DNA of 16,165 bases from Brevundimonas sp. (GTDB taxonomy: Bacteria; Pseudomonadota; Alphaproteobacteria; Caulobacterales; Caulobacteraceae). The notes below the pieces were generated by a model that worked only from the letters and a program-made list of their open reading frames with translations, did not search any database and was not told the DNA's origin. Below are positions 1-7,318 of this stretch, in pieces (position 1 is the stretch's first letter; each line of letters starts with the position of its first letter). The stretch lies in NCBI GenBank assembly GCA_015234495.1, contig JADGMZ010000227.1:1227-17391 (forward strand), written 5' to 3'. A program made the translations under genes and the position numbers.

Positions 1-404
1 GCCGGCACCACGGCGAGGACCGCGAACCGGGTCAGCCGGCCGGGACGGCGCAGGTCGAGGGCGGCGCCGCAGACGCGGCGGGCCAGCACCGCGGCGGCCA
101 TCGCCATGCCGATGTTGAGCACCACATTGCCGACCATGTAGAGCGGCGGCGCCCCGCGCAGGCCGCTGGCCAGAAGGTCGATCGCCACGCAGGCGGCGAG
201 GACGAGGATGGCCGGCCGGCGGTGCAGCTGCAGCAGGGCTGCGGTCACCACGCCATTGGCGAGCCAGACGGTGGCGGCTCCGAACTGCGCCATCGTCCAG
301 TAGCCGAGGACGAGGGCGGCGGCGTAGAGGGCCACATAGGCGAGGGCCGGCGGGCCGGACACCCGGCCCGCGTCGTGTCTGAACAGACGCCAACGACCTT
401 TCAA
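1..404 (-). CDS. MASE1-type integral membrane sensor protein, N-terminal part (partial)
   Basis: This reading frame runs off the left edge, so only about the first 134 residues are visible. It is strongly hydrophobic, with helices at about 21-38, 42-60, 64-80 and 88-108. The stretch ATVWLANGVVTAALL followed by LAACVAIDLLAS and NVVLNIGMAMAA resembles the MASE1 membrane sensor domain, whose usual hallmark is a W-x-x-N-G motif after the second helix. MASE1 proteins normally carry a GGDEF, EAL or histidine kinase output domain, which would lie outside the window. I chose the TTG at 404-402 because GGAGGGG sits five bases upstream; an in-frame GTG at 425 lacks a good ribosome site. It is divergent from the nucleotidyltransferase gene. 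The family call is from motif resemblance only, and the output domain is unknown. Confidence 0.6.
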   Translation of the reverse strand, partial: MKGRWRLFRHDAGRVSGPPALAYVALYAAALVLGYWTMAQFGAATVWLANGVVTAALLQLHRRPAILVLAACVAIDLLASGLRGAPPLYMVGNVVLNIGMAMAAAVLARRVCGAALDLRRPGRLTRFAVLAVVP

Positions 405-544
405 GCGGACCCCTCCCGCGATCACTGAAGCCACCGGTCTAGGGGCGACCCGTAAACAAATCAGATGCATGGCGGCCGGCGGCCAAGGAACCGCCGCCCA
501 ACCGCGACCGTTTCGAGGCCTTGGCCGAGGGTCCGGAAACAACC
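405..544. other. Divergent intergenic region
   Basis: This 140-bp gap separates the leftward MASE1-type gene from the rightward nucleotidyltransferase gene, so it must hold promoters for both. It contains a locally A/T-richer patch around 453-470, unlike the flanking coding DNA. I could not identify convincing -35/-10 pairs, an operator or a terminator in it. Confidence 0.5.
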
Positions 545-1324
545 ATGTCAGACACCGTCGTCGACCCGAGCTACGATCCGCCCCCGGATGCGATCGCCTT
601 CTATGAGGAGGCGCTCGGTCTGCTGAAGGAGAGCGGCATCCCGTTCCTGCTGTCCGGCACCTATGCGGTGACGGCCTATACGGGCATCCGGCGGCCGACC
701 AAGGATCTGGATGTCTTCTGCAAGCCGGGGGACTATCCGCGCATCCTCGCCTGGTTCCAGGACCGCGGCTACCGCACCGATGTCGAGGACGAGCGCTGGA
801 TCGCCAAGGTCTGGAAGGGCGAGAACACGTTCTTCGACGTCATCTTCGCCATGTCGAACGGCACCATCGCGGTCAATGACAGCTGGTTCGGGGAGGACAC
901 TATCGAGGTCTACGGCCACACCGTGGGCATCACCCCGCCGACTGCCCTGATCCTGTCCAAGGTCTTCATCCAGGACCGCTACCGCTACGACGGCGCCGAC
1001 GTGAACCACGTCATCCTGAAGCAGTCGGACGCCATCGACTGGAAGTCCCTGCTGGACCAGATGGATCTCTACTGGGAGGTGCTGATGGCGCACCTGCTCA
1101 ATTTCCGCTTCGCCTATCCGACCGAGCGGGACCGGGTGCCCAGCTGGCTGATGACCGAACTGACCGGCCGGCTGCAGGCCCAGGTCAACCTGCCGCCGCC
1201 GCGGGTGAAGGTGTGCCGCGGCCGGCTGTTCAGCCCGCGCGACTATATCGCCGACATCACCCAGTGGGGCTTTGGCGACGTCGTGGGCAAGGGTCTGGAG
1301 GAGCGCCATGACCCGATACCCTGA
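545..1324 (+). CDS. Nucleotidyltransferase-fold protein (uncharacterised)
   Basis: The 259-aa product has the active-site pattern of the polymerase-beta-like nucleotidyltransferase superfamily. There is a small-residue turn at S37-G38-T39, then R49/R50-x-T-K-D54-L-D56, and a third acidic residue in F-F-D98-V-I-F. The arrangement GTYA...GIRRPTKDLD resembles stand-alone predicted nucleotidyltransferases of the MNT/AbiEii-like kind, which transfer NMP to a substrate that is usually unknown. The C-terminal half (about 125-259) is probably an alpha-helical substrate or partner domain. I chose the ATG at 545; an upstream TTG at 521 is in frame but would add only eight residues. The metallophosphoesterase gene begins 44 bases after the stop, on the same strand, suggesting an operon. 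The fold is fairly secure, but the substrate cannot be told from sequence. Confidence 0.7.
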   Translation: MSDTVVDPSYDPPPDAIAFYEEALGLLKESGIPFLLSGTYAVTAYTGIRRPTKDLDVFCKPGDYPRILAWFQDRGYRTDVEDERWIAKVWKGENTFFDVIFAMSNGTIAVNDSWFGEDTIEVYGHTVGITPPTALILSKVFIQDRYRYDGADVNHVILKQSDAIDWKSLLDQMDLYWEVLMAHLLNFRFAYPTERDRVPSWLMTELTGRLQAQVNLPPPRVKVCRGRLFSPRDYIADITQWGFGDVVGKGLEERHDPIP

Positions 1325-1368
1325 GGCCTGTCGCGCGCGGCGCGGCCCGAGCGCGGAAAGGAGCCCGG

Positions 1369-2142
1369 ATGTCTGACGCCCATCCCGACCCGCAGACGCC
1401 CCAGCCCGGCCTGGAGCCCGGACCGACGCGAAAGCTGCGGGTGGCCGCGGTCGGCGACCTGCACGTCGGGGAATCCCACGAGGGGCCCCACCGCGAGCTG
1501 TTCGACCGGGTGCACGAGCATGCCGACGTGCTGTGCCTGTGCGGCGACCTGACCAATTTCGGCAAGATCCGCGAGGTCGAGATCCTGCTCGACGACCTGC
1601 GTCACTGCCGGGTGCCGATGGTCGGGGTGCTGGGCAACCACGAGCATGAATGCGGCCGCCCGGACGAGGTCACGCAGATGCTGTGCGACGCGGGCGTGAA
1701 GATGCTGACCGGGCAGGCCTATGAGATCGAGGGGGTCGGTTTCGCCGGCGGCAAGGGCTTCATCGGCGGCTTCGGCCGCTACATGCTCAGCGCCTTCGGC
1801 GAGGCGGCGGTCAAGACCTTCGTCCAGGAGGCGGTCGACGACGCCAACCAGATCGAGAACTCGATCCGCATGCTGCGGACCGAGCGCTCGGTGGTGCTGC
1901 TGCACTATTCGCCGGTGGCCGAGACGGTGATGGGCGAGCCGCCCGAGATCCACGCCTTCCTAGGGTCGTCCCGGCTGGGCGAGACCATCGACCGCTATGA
2001 CAACATCAGCCTGGTGGTGCACGGCCACGCCCACCGCGGCTCGCCGGAGGGCCGGACCAACAAGGGCACCCCGGTCTACAACGTGGCCCTGCCGGTGCTG
2101 AAGACCCTGGGCGAGACGCCCTACCGGGTGTTCGAGGTCTGA
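1369..2142 (+). CDS. Calcineurin-like metallophosphoesterase
   Basis: The 257-aa protein carries the full set of metal-binding blocks of the calcineurin-like phosphoesterase superfamily. These are D30-L-H32 (VGDLHVG), G59-D60 (CGDLTNFG), G89-N90-H91-E (LGNHEHE), H179 (VLLHYSP) and G219-H220-A-H222 (VHGHAHRG). Such enzymes hydrolyse phosphomono- or diesters using two metal ions; the substrate here is not identifiable. No signal peptide is seen, so it is probably cytoplasmic. An AAGGAG ribosome site lies six bases before the ATG. It follows the nucleotidyltransferase gene closely and is probably co-transcribed with it. Its last 22 bases overlap the end of the convergent VanZ-like gene, which leaves no room for a dedicated terminator between them. 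Confidence 0.88.
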   Translation: MSDAHPDPQTPQPGLEPGPTRKLRVAAVGDLHVGESHEGPHRELFDRVHEHADVLCLCGDLTNFGKIREVEILLDDLRHCRVPMVGVLGNHEHECGRPDEVTQMLCDAGVKMLTGQAYEIEGVGFAGGKGFIGGFGRYMLSAFGEAAVKTFVQEAVDDANQIENSIRMLRTERSVVLLHYSPVAETVMGEPPEIHAFLGSSRLGETIDRYDNISLVVHGHAHRGSPEGRTNKGTPVYNVALPVLKTLGETPYRVFEV

Positions 2143-2486
2143 AGCGCCTCGCGGGGGCGGAAGCCGCGCCACAGGGCCCACAGGGCGAGGGCCGTCGCCA
2201 CGCCGAGGATGTCGGCCAGCCAGTCGCCCCAGCTGGGATCGCGGCCGGTGTAGCGCTGGATCAGTTCGACGGCGCCGCCGATAGCGATGGCGATCACGGC
2301 GGCCCACAGCCGCGGCAGACGGCGGAACAGCACGCCGAGGCTCCACAGGATCAGGCCGAAGGCGACGAAATGGGCGGCCTTGTCCCAAATCAGGCTGGCC
2401 GACTCGACGTTCTGGTAGGGGCCAATCATCAGGGCCAGCAGCACGGCCATGACGACGGCGCCGGCGAGGCGGAGGAACAGACGCAT
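2121..2486 (-). CDS. VanZ-like family membrane protein
   Basis: The 121-aa version starting MRLFLRLAG has four hydrophobic segments, at about 5-23, 38-54, 59-74 and 91-107. It shows the usual VanZ-like signatures: D-K-A-A-H-F at 35-40 after the first helix, and E-L-I-Q followed by R-D-P-S-W-G-D-W-L-A-D-I-L-G at about 74-95. VanZ gives low-level teicoplanin resistance in enterococci, but most small VanZ-like proteins are of unknown function. An upstream in-frame ATG at 2531 overlaps the stop of the preceding transporter gene by eight bases and would suit translational coupling, so the true start may be there (136 aa). I prefer 2486 because the membrane segment begins directly after it. Either way it probably shares a transcript with the GDT1-family gene. 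Confidence 0.8.
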   Translation of the reverse strand: MRLFLRLAGAVVMAVLLALMIGPYQNVESASLIWDKAAHFVAFGLILWSLGVLFRRLPRLWAAVIAIAIGGAVELIQRYTGRDPSWGDWLADILGVATALALWALWRGFRPREALQTSNTR

Positions 2487-2523
2487 TCGGGCGGGGACTC
2501 TTCGGGGAGGGAGCCCATCCCTA

Positions 2524-3087
2524 TCAGCCATGGAGCAGGACCCAAACCCCCGTCGCCGCGAACCCGGCCGCGGCCGCGATCCTGATCCATGTCAGCGGCA
2601 GCCGCCGCGCCGCCGCCTCGCCCAGCAGCACCGCCGGGGCGTTGACCAGCATCATGCCCAGGGTCGAGCCGGCCACGACCAGCGGCAGGGACTGGAACTG
2701 GGCGGCGAGGACGGCGGTGGCGACCTGGGTCTTGTCGCCCATCTCGATGATGAAGAAGGCGGCGGCGGTGGTCCAGAACACGCCGGAGAAGGTCTTCTCG
2801 GTGGTGTCGGGCCGCTCGTCGAAGCGGTCGGGGATCAGGGCCCATACGGCGAAGCCGAGGAAGGCCAGGCCGATCACCCAGCGCACCCAGTCGCCCTCCA
2901 TGAAATGTCCCAGCACCGTGCCGGCGAGGGCGGCGAAGGCGTGGTTGGCGATGGTGGCGGCGAAAATGCCGAGCAGGATCGGCAGGGGCCGCCGCCACGC
3001 CGCCGCCAGCATGATCGCCAGCAGCATGGTCTTGTCCCCGATCTCCGCGATGGAGACGAGGCCGGTCGAGATCAGGAAGGCGTCCAA
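2524..3087 (-). CDS. TMEM165/GDT1 (UPF0016) family cation transporter, probable Mn2+ exporter
   Basis: The 187-aa membrane protein is built of two homologous halves, each with the family signature E-x-G-D-K-T: E15-IGDK-T20 and E115-MGDK-T120. Each motif sits in the first helix of a three-helix repeat. The acidic and polar residues of these motifs form the ion pathway, and bacterial and eukaryotic members move Mn2+ and/or Ca2+. The Mn2+-type riboswitch directly upstream favours manganese export from the cytoplasm. No ATG or GTG is available: the frame opens after a TAG at 3196-3198 and the first usual initiation codon is the TTG at 3087, with only a weak GAAGA-like ribosome site. A weak start is what one would expect if translation is gated by the leader. 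The VanZ-like gene follows with no gap. Confidence 0.9.
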   Translation of the reverse strand: MDAFLISTGLVSIAEIGDKTMLLAIMLAAAWRRPLPILLGIFAATIANHAFAALAGTVLGHFMEGDWVRWVIGLAFLGFAVWALIPDRFDERPDTTEKTFSGVFWTTAAAFFIIEMGDKTQVATAVLAAQFQSLPLVVAGSTLGMMLVNAPAVLLGEAAARRLPLTWIRIAAAAGFAATGVWVLLHG

Positions 3088-3129
3088 TTCGTCTTCGTGC
3101 GCGGAGCCTCGGCGGACGGACCTGTGGCG

Positions 3130-3193
3130 TTCGCAGCCGGGCTCCGCGTGGAAATCCCCTGCGAATGCCAGCGGTCTTGCCGTGTTCGCAGGG
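3130..3193 (-). promoter_or_regulatory. Candidate riboswitch expression platform (competing hairpins)
   Basis: Three copies of one complementary element lie at the aptamer's 3' edge. On the minus strand CCCTGCGAA (3193-3185) can pair perfectly over 9 bp with TTCGCAGGG (3165-3157), looping out the conserved GCAAGACC and the P1 3' strand. The same TTCGCAG can instead pair perfectly over 7 bp with CTGCGAA (3136-3130) further downstream. The two helices cannot coexist, which is the layout of a switching platform. No U-run follows either helix, so translational or Rho-dependent control is more likely than intrinsic termination. The pairing is read directly; its role is inference. Confidence 0.5.
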
Positions 3194-3369
3194 TCCTAAC
3201 GCTCGCGCCGCGGGCGCTCGCTGCTTGAGGACGACGCCCTCAAGCCGGCGCGCACCGCGTGCGGGCCATAGGGCCACTGGAACTTCTCGCGCCATCCTCT
3301 CCGGGAGAGGAAGTGTGTTGACGCGAACCCCGCTGGAGATGCGGGCGGCTACTCCCCGATGACGGCCGG
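3168..3369 (-). promoter_or_regulatory. yybP-ykoY (Mn2+-sensing) riboswitch aptamer
   Basis: Read on the minus strand, this leader has the hallmarks of the yybP-ykoY manganese riboswitch. GGGGAGTA followed by GCC lies at 3357-3350 (loop L1). GTCAACACA lies at 3322-3314, close to the family's GUCAACAUA. GCAAGACC lies near the 3' end at 3180-3173, matching the L3-side consensus. The two ends pair: CCGGCCGTC (3369-3361) with GACCGCTGG (3176-3168) gives eight pairs with one mismatch, a plausible P1. A perfect 8-bp stem with a 7-base loop at 3223-3245 forms a peripheral arm. The aptamer ends 80 bases before the TTG start of the GDT1-family gene, a typical target. The family binds Mn2+ (with Mg2+) and usually raises expression of exporters. 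The family call is from memory of the consensus; no covariance search was run. Confidence 0.85.
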
Positions 3370-3370
3370 G

Positions 3371-3399
3371 TGATTAGCCGGGCGGTCGCCGCGGCGCAA
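3371..3399 (-). promoter_or_regulatory. Candidate sigma-70-type promoter for the riboswitch leader
   Basis: On the minus strand TTGCGC (3399-3394) and TAATCA (3376-3371) are separated by exactly 17 bases. Transcription would start within a few bases of the 5' strand of the aptamer's P1 helix, which supports the call. The -10 sits in GGCTAATCA, resembling the GCTA-containing -10 of Caulobacter housekeeping promoters. Confidence 0.45.
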
Positions 3400-3401
3400 G
3401 G

Positions 3402-3470
3402 TCAGCTGAAGGCGACGAAGATCAGGGCGACGACCGTGACGTCGACGGTGCGGGCGAGGAAGGTCAGCAT
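3402..3470 (-). CDS. Putative 22-aa hydrophobic small protein
   Basis: An ATG at 3470-3468 opens a 22-codon frame reading MLTFLARTVDVTVVALIFVAFS, ending in TGA. All 22 sense codons end in G or C, matching the genome's coding style. The second half is a single hydrophobic stretch long enough for a short membrane helix. A modest GGGA lies eight bases upstream. It sits between the end of the phaR transcription unit and the Mn riboswitch promoter, and its 3' end lies just upstream of that promoter's -35. Small membrane proteins are known beside metal homeostasis genes, but I recognise no family here. It could be chance in GC-rich DNA. Confidence 0.35.
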   Translation of the reverse strand: MLTFLARTVDVTVVALIFVAFS

Positions 3471-3483
3471 GGCGGCGGTCCCG

Positions 3484-3508
3484 GACGGAGGCGTTTGCGC
3501 CCTCCGTC
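3484..3508 (-). terminator. Hairpin after the phaR unit, possible terminator
   Basis: GACGGAGG and CCTCCGTC form a perfect 8-bp inverted repeat. Including inner GCG/CGC pairs with one bulge, the stem reaches about 10 bp around a small TTTG loop. It lies 22 bases past the stop of the leftward gene ending at 3530. There is no T-run on either side, so it may be a transcript-end stabiliser or Rho-assisted site rather than a classic intrinsic terminator. Confidence 0.4.
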
Positions 3509-3529
3509 AGCAAGGAGCGTGCCGCGCCC

Positions 3530-3880
3530 TCAGACGTCCGTGTCGGTCGCCTTGCCGGGCCTGGGGCGGCGCTCGGCGGCGCCCGCATAGGCGGTCCCGA
3601 GGTAGGTCGAACGGGCCGTGTTCAGCACCGGCGGGCCGCCCTTGAGGCCGCGTCGCTGCCCCGTCTGGCCCATCACCTGGGCGGCGAAGGCGGCCGGCGA
3701 GGCGTCGGCGGGCGGCGTGGGGGCAGGTCTTGCCGGGGGCTCGGCAGCCTCGGCCGGGAAGTCGGTCGGGACCAGCTCGCGCGAGGTCGAGCCCGCCCGC
3801 CGTTCGCCGGTCCGGCGCTCGTGCTCGCGGCGTTCGTCGCGGCGCTGGACCGGGCCCACCGGGCGGACCTCGTCGGTCAT
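3530..3880 (-). CDS. Hypothetical small, low-complexity protein downstream of phaR
   Basis: The 116-aa product is not one I recognise. Residues about 10-30 are a dense run of charged residues rich in Arg and Glu (QRRDERREHERRTGERR). Residues about 40-65 are rich in Pro and Ala, so most of the protein is likely disordered. The C-terminal half holds a short, more ordered-looking segment with AAQVMGQTGQRRGLKGGPPV and RSTYLGTAY. The ATG at 3880 lies one base after the phaR stop (TGAGATGA), so it is almost certainly translationally coupled to phaR. A longer frame beginning further upstream inside phaR is less likely. Its position suggests some link to granule biology or PhaR function, but nothing in the sequence proves it. 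Confidence 0.65.
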   Translation of the reverse strand: MTDEVRPVGPVQRRDERREHERRTGERRAGSTSRELVPTDFPAEAAEPPARPAPTPPADASPAAFAAQVMGQTGQRRGLKGGPPVLNTARSTYLGTAYAGAAERRPRPGKATDTDV

Positions 3881-3881
3881 C

Positions 3882-4478
3882 TCAGCCGGCCTTGCCGGGC
3901 GGCCGGGACAGCTTGTCAAGCTGGGCGCGCATCTCGTCCATCTGGCGGCGCATCTCGGCCAGCGGGTCGGCGGGCTGTTCGGGCGGCGGGGCGGCCCCGG
4001 GACGGGCGGCGCCGGCGCTGAAGCCGGGCCACATCTTCATCGCCTCGGCGAACATGGCCATGTTGCGCTTGACCGCCTCGTCGAGCAGGCCGGCCCCGGG
4101 CGCCGCCCCGAAGGCCTTCGAGAACTGGCCGCGCATCTGCTCCTGCTGGCGGGCGAAGGCGTCGAGCGACATCTCCAGATAGCTGGGCAGGACGCCCTGC
4201 ATCTGGCCGCCGTAGAAGCCGATCAGCTGGCGCAGGAACTGGACCGGCAGCAGGGCCTCGCCGCGGCTTTCCTCCTCGAAGATGATCTGGGTCAGGATCT
4301 GGCGCGTCAGGTCGTCGTTGGTCTTGGCGTCATAGACGACGAATTCCACGCCCTCGCGGACCATGCGAGCCAGGTCCTCGAGCGTGACATAGGCGGAGGT
4401 CGCGGTGTTGTAGAGCCGCCGGTTGGCGTACTTCTTGATGACGACGGTGTCGCCGGCTCCGGACTTCCTGTCAGCCAC
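3882..4478 (-). CDS. phaR: Polyhydroxyalkanoate synthesis repressor PhaR
   Basis: The 198-aa protein begins with the conserved PhaR DNA-binding domain. Residues 12-70 include VVIKKYANRRLYNT, then SAYVTLEDLARMV and a VVYDAKTNDDLTRQILTQII segment that is close to universal in the family. The PHB-accumulation domain follows (FLRQLIGFYGGQMQ at about 81-94, to about 120). A Pro/Ala linker and a short C-terminal coiled coil (about 173-191) complete it. PhaR binds PHB granules and DNA: without polymer it represses phasin and its own gene, and it is released when granules form. The start is GTG at 4478, giving the expected M-A-D-R N-terminus; an ATG is not available. It lies between trhA and the small downstream gene on one strand. 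A PhaA-type thiolase is encoded nearby on the other strand. Confidence 0.93.
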   Translation of the reverse strand: MADRKSGAGDTVVIKKYANRRLYNTATSAYVTLEDLARMVREGVEFVVYDAKTNDDLTRQILTQIIFEEESRGEALLPVQFLRQLIGFYGGQMQGVLPSYLEMSLDAFARQQEQMRGQFSKAFGAAPGAGLLDEAVKRNMAMFAEAMKMWPGFSAGAARPGAAPPPEQPADPLAEMRRQMDEMRAQLDKLSRPPGKAG

Positions 4479-4495
4479 GCCCAGTCCCCGCTGTT

Positions 4496-4503
4496 GTTGC
4501 AAC
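4496..4503. promoter_or_regulatory. Palindrome GTTGCAAC upstream of phaR, possible PhaR operator
   Basis: A perfect 8-bp palindrome within TTGTTGCAACGCCGCA lies 17 bases upstream of the phaR start codon, in the 56-bp gap after trhA. PhaR proteins are described as binding TGC-rich inverted elements, and autoregulation is common. Eight-base palindromes also arise by chance, so this is tentative. Confidence 0.3.
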
Positions 4504-4534
4504 GCCGCACTATGCTGCGCGGCGCGCGGGAATG

Positions 4535-5248
4535 CTAGCCGAGCGCGGCGGGGGCGAGAACCACCCCGACCAGCACGGCCGCCCAGTGGGTCATCGCGCC
4601 GGTGACCACGAAGCCGTGCCAGATGGCGCGCCGGAACTTCACCTGCGGGCTGATGAAGACGAACACCCCCGCCGTGTAGATCAGCCCGCCCAGCACCAGC
4701 AGGCCCAGGGCGATGGGGTGGACGGTGTCGATCATCGGCCCCAGGGCGATCACGGCCAGCCAGCCGAACAGCACATAGACGCCGCTCCAGAAGGCGTCGG
4801 AGATCCGCGGCGCCACCAGCTTGGCGAACACGCCGGCGACCGCCACCGACCAGACCAGCAGGGTGAAGCCGATCGACCACGCCCCCTCGAAACGCTGGGT
4901 GGTGAAGGGGGTGTAGCTGCCGGCGATCATGAGGAATATGGCCGCCTCGTCCATGCGCCGCAGGATCGGGCGGGCGGCGCAGGGGCGGGTCTGGTTGTAG
5001 ATGGTCGAGACCGTCAGCATGACGATCAGGCACAGGGCGTAGGCGGCGGTGGCGACCACGGCGCCGACGCCGGAATAGAGGGCGGCCAGCACGGCCAGCA
5101 CGACCCCGCCCACGGCGGCCAGGGTCAGGCCGACGACATGGACGACCAGGTCGGCGGTCTTCTCCGCCGGCGTCCGGTAGTGCTCGATCATGTCGAGCTC
5201 GTCGGGGACGCAGACCCGGCCGAAAATCGTCTTCATCCGCTTGAGCAT
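4535..5248 (-). CDS. trhA: Hemolysin III / TrhA family (PAQR-like) membrane protein
   Basis: The 237-aa protein has seven hydrophobic segments after a short polar N-terminus, the topology of the HlyIII/PAQR family. Family motifs are visible: H37 in VVHVVGL (end of helix 1), STIYN at 81-85, the RRMDEAAIFLMIAGSYTPF block at 98-115 with D100, and W-H211 plus H221 in the last helix (IWHGFVVTGAMTHWAAV). In PAQR proteins the helix 2, 3 and 7 Asp/His/Ser residues bind zinc. Here the usual YH of the second motif is YN, a variant worth noting. Bacterial members affect membrane energetics; the original haemolysin label is probably misleading. Starts at 5248 (MLKRMKTIF) or 5236 (MKTIFGR) are both possible. 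It is divergent from the thiolase gene. Confidence 0.88.
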   Translation of the reverse strand: MLKRMKTIFGRVCVPDELDMIEHYRTPAEKTADLVVHVVGLTLAAVGGVVLAVLAALYSGVGAVVATAAYALCLIVMLTVSTIYNQTRPCAARPILRRMDEAAIFLMIAGSYTPFTTQRFEGAWSIGFTLLVWSVAVAGVFAKLVAPRISDAFWSGVYVLFGWLAVIALGPMIDTVHPIALGLLVLGGLIYTAGVFVFISPQVKFRRAIWHGFVVTGAMTHWAAVLVGVVLAPAALG

Positions 5249-5432
5249 GGCCCCATCAAGCCTTTCGCTCCGAATTTCGTTCCCGCCAGCCTTGCGCCCC
5301 GGCCATGACCATCGGCTGAATCACGCGGGGCGAGGGTGACGAAAGCGGCCGGATGCGGCAGAAACGGCACAAATTCTTTCCCGCGGCCTAACACCTCCCC
5401 CTTCGTAGGGCCGCTTCCCCGAGGTCAGTCAA

Positions 5433-6611
<1,179 letters not shown>

Positions 6612-6625
6612 GCCGCCGGGCGTGA

Positions 6626-7183
6626 TCAGGCGGCGTTGGCGGCCTTGGCGTTCAGCTTGTCCTGATGCGCCCGCATGCCGGCGGCGATCAGTTCGGCGGC
6701 CTCGCCGGCGTCGCCCCAGCCCTTGACCGTGACCGACTTGCCCTTCTCCAGGTCCTTGTAGCGGGTGAAGAAGTGCTCGATCTGCTCGACCAGGATGGCC
6801 GGCAGCTGCCGGTAGCTGGCGATGTCGGTGTAGTAGGGGTTCAGCTTGTCGACCGGCACGGCGAGGATCTTCTCGTCGCCGCCGGCCTCGTCGACCATCT
6901 TCAGCACCCCGATCGGCCGCGAGCGGATGATGCAGCCCGGCACCACCGGGGTCGGATTGAGCACGATCACGTCGCACGGGTCGCCGTCATCCGACAGGGT
7001 GTGCGGGATGAAGCCGTAGTTGCCCGGATAGTACATGGCGGTGTGCAGGAAGCGGTCGACGAACAGGGCGCCCGAGGCCTTGTCCATTTCGTATTTGACC
7101 GGCAGGCCGCCCTGCGGGATCTCGATGACCACATTGACGTCCCAGGGCGGATTGGGGCCGGCGGGAATAGCGTCGATGTTCAT
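6626..7183 (-). CDS. ppa: Inorganic pyrophosphatase (family I)
   Basis: The 185-aa cytoplasmic enzyme hydrolyses PPi to two phosphates, pulling biosynthetic reactions forward. The family I active-site set is complete: E21, K30 and E32 in [13 protein letters not shown]44, the [10 protein letters not shown] block at 51-60, D66-G-D68-P-C-D71-V (signature motif, with Cys where Leu is common), D98, D103 and K105, and Y/K residues in RYKDLEKGK. The length is normal for bacterial ppa. The gene converges with the thiolase gene at a 14-base gap and is divergent from the DUF599 gene. Upstream on its strand is a good sigma-70-type promoter with an embedded palindrome, described separately. Confidence 0.95.
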   Translation of the reverse strand: MNIDAIPAGPNPPWDVNVVIEIPQGGLPVKYEMDKASGALFVDRFLHTAMYYPGNYGFIPHTLSDDGDPCDVIVLNPTPVVPGCIIRSRPIGVLKMVDEAGGDEKILAVPVDKLNPYYTDIASYRQLPAILVEQIEHFFTRYKDLEKGKSVTVKGWGDAGEAAELIAAGMRAHQDKLNAKAANAA

Positions 7184-7226
7184 GACGGAGCTCGTCTATG
7201 CTGCACTGCGATACGGGGAGGCCGGG

Positions 7227-7255
7227 GTGATAGGCGCGCATCGCGCCCGAAGCAA
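7227..7255 (-). promoter_or_regulatory. Candidate ppa promoter with palindrome in the spacer
   Basis: On the minus strand TTGCTT (7255-7250) and TATCAC (7232-7227) are 17 bases apart. The spacer holds a perfect palindrome, GGCGCG-CAT-CGCGCC at 7233-7247, placed where a bound repressor would block RNA polymerase. The transcript would begin near 7220, giving a leader of about 37 bases before the ppa ATG. The element pair is read directly; function is inference. Confidence 0.4.
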
Positions 7256-7318
7256 GGCGGTCTTGCCCCCGGCGGTTCCCCGGTTCACCAACTTGTACCG
7301 GACTGAAGTGGAGCTCCG

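Noticed and set aside
4535..5033. Upstream extension of the phaR reading frame
   Set aside because: It overlaps trhA in a different frame and has no protein-like features; the GTG at 4478 gives the standard PhaR N-terminus.
6613..6634. GCCGCC/GGCGGC inverted repeat as a bidirectional terminator between thiolase and ppa genes
   Set aside because: The stem is only six pairs, has no T-run and overlaps the ppa 3' coding end; such repeats are frequent by chance at this GC content.
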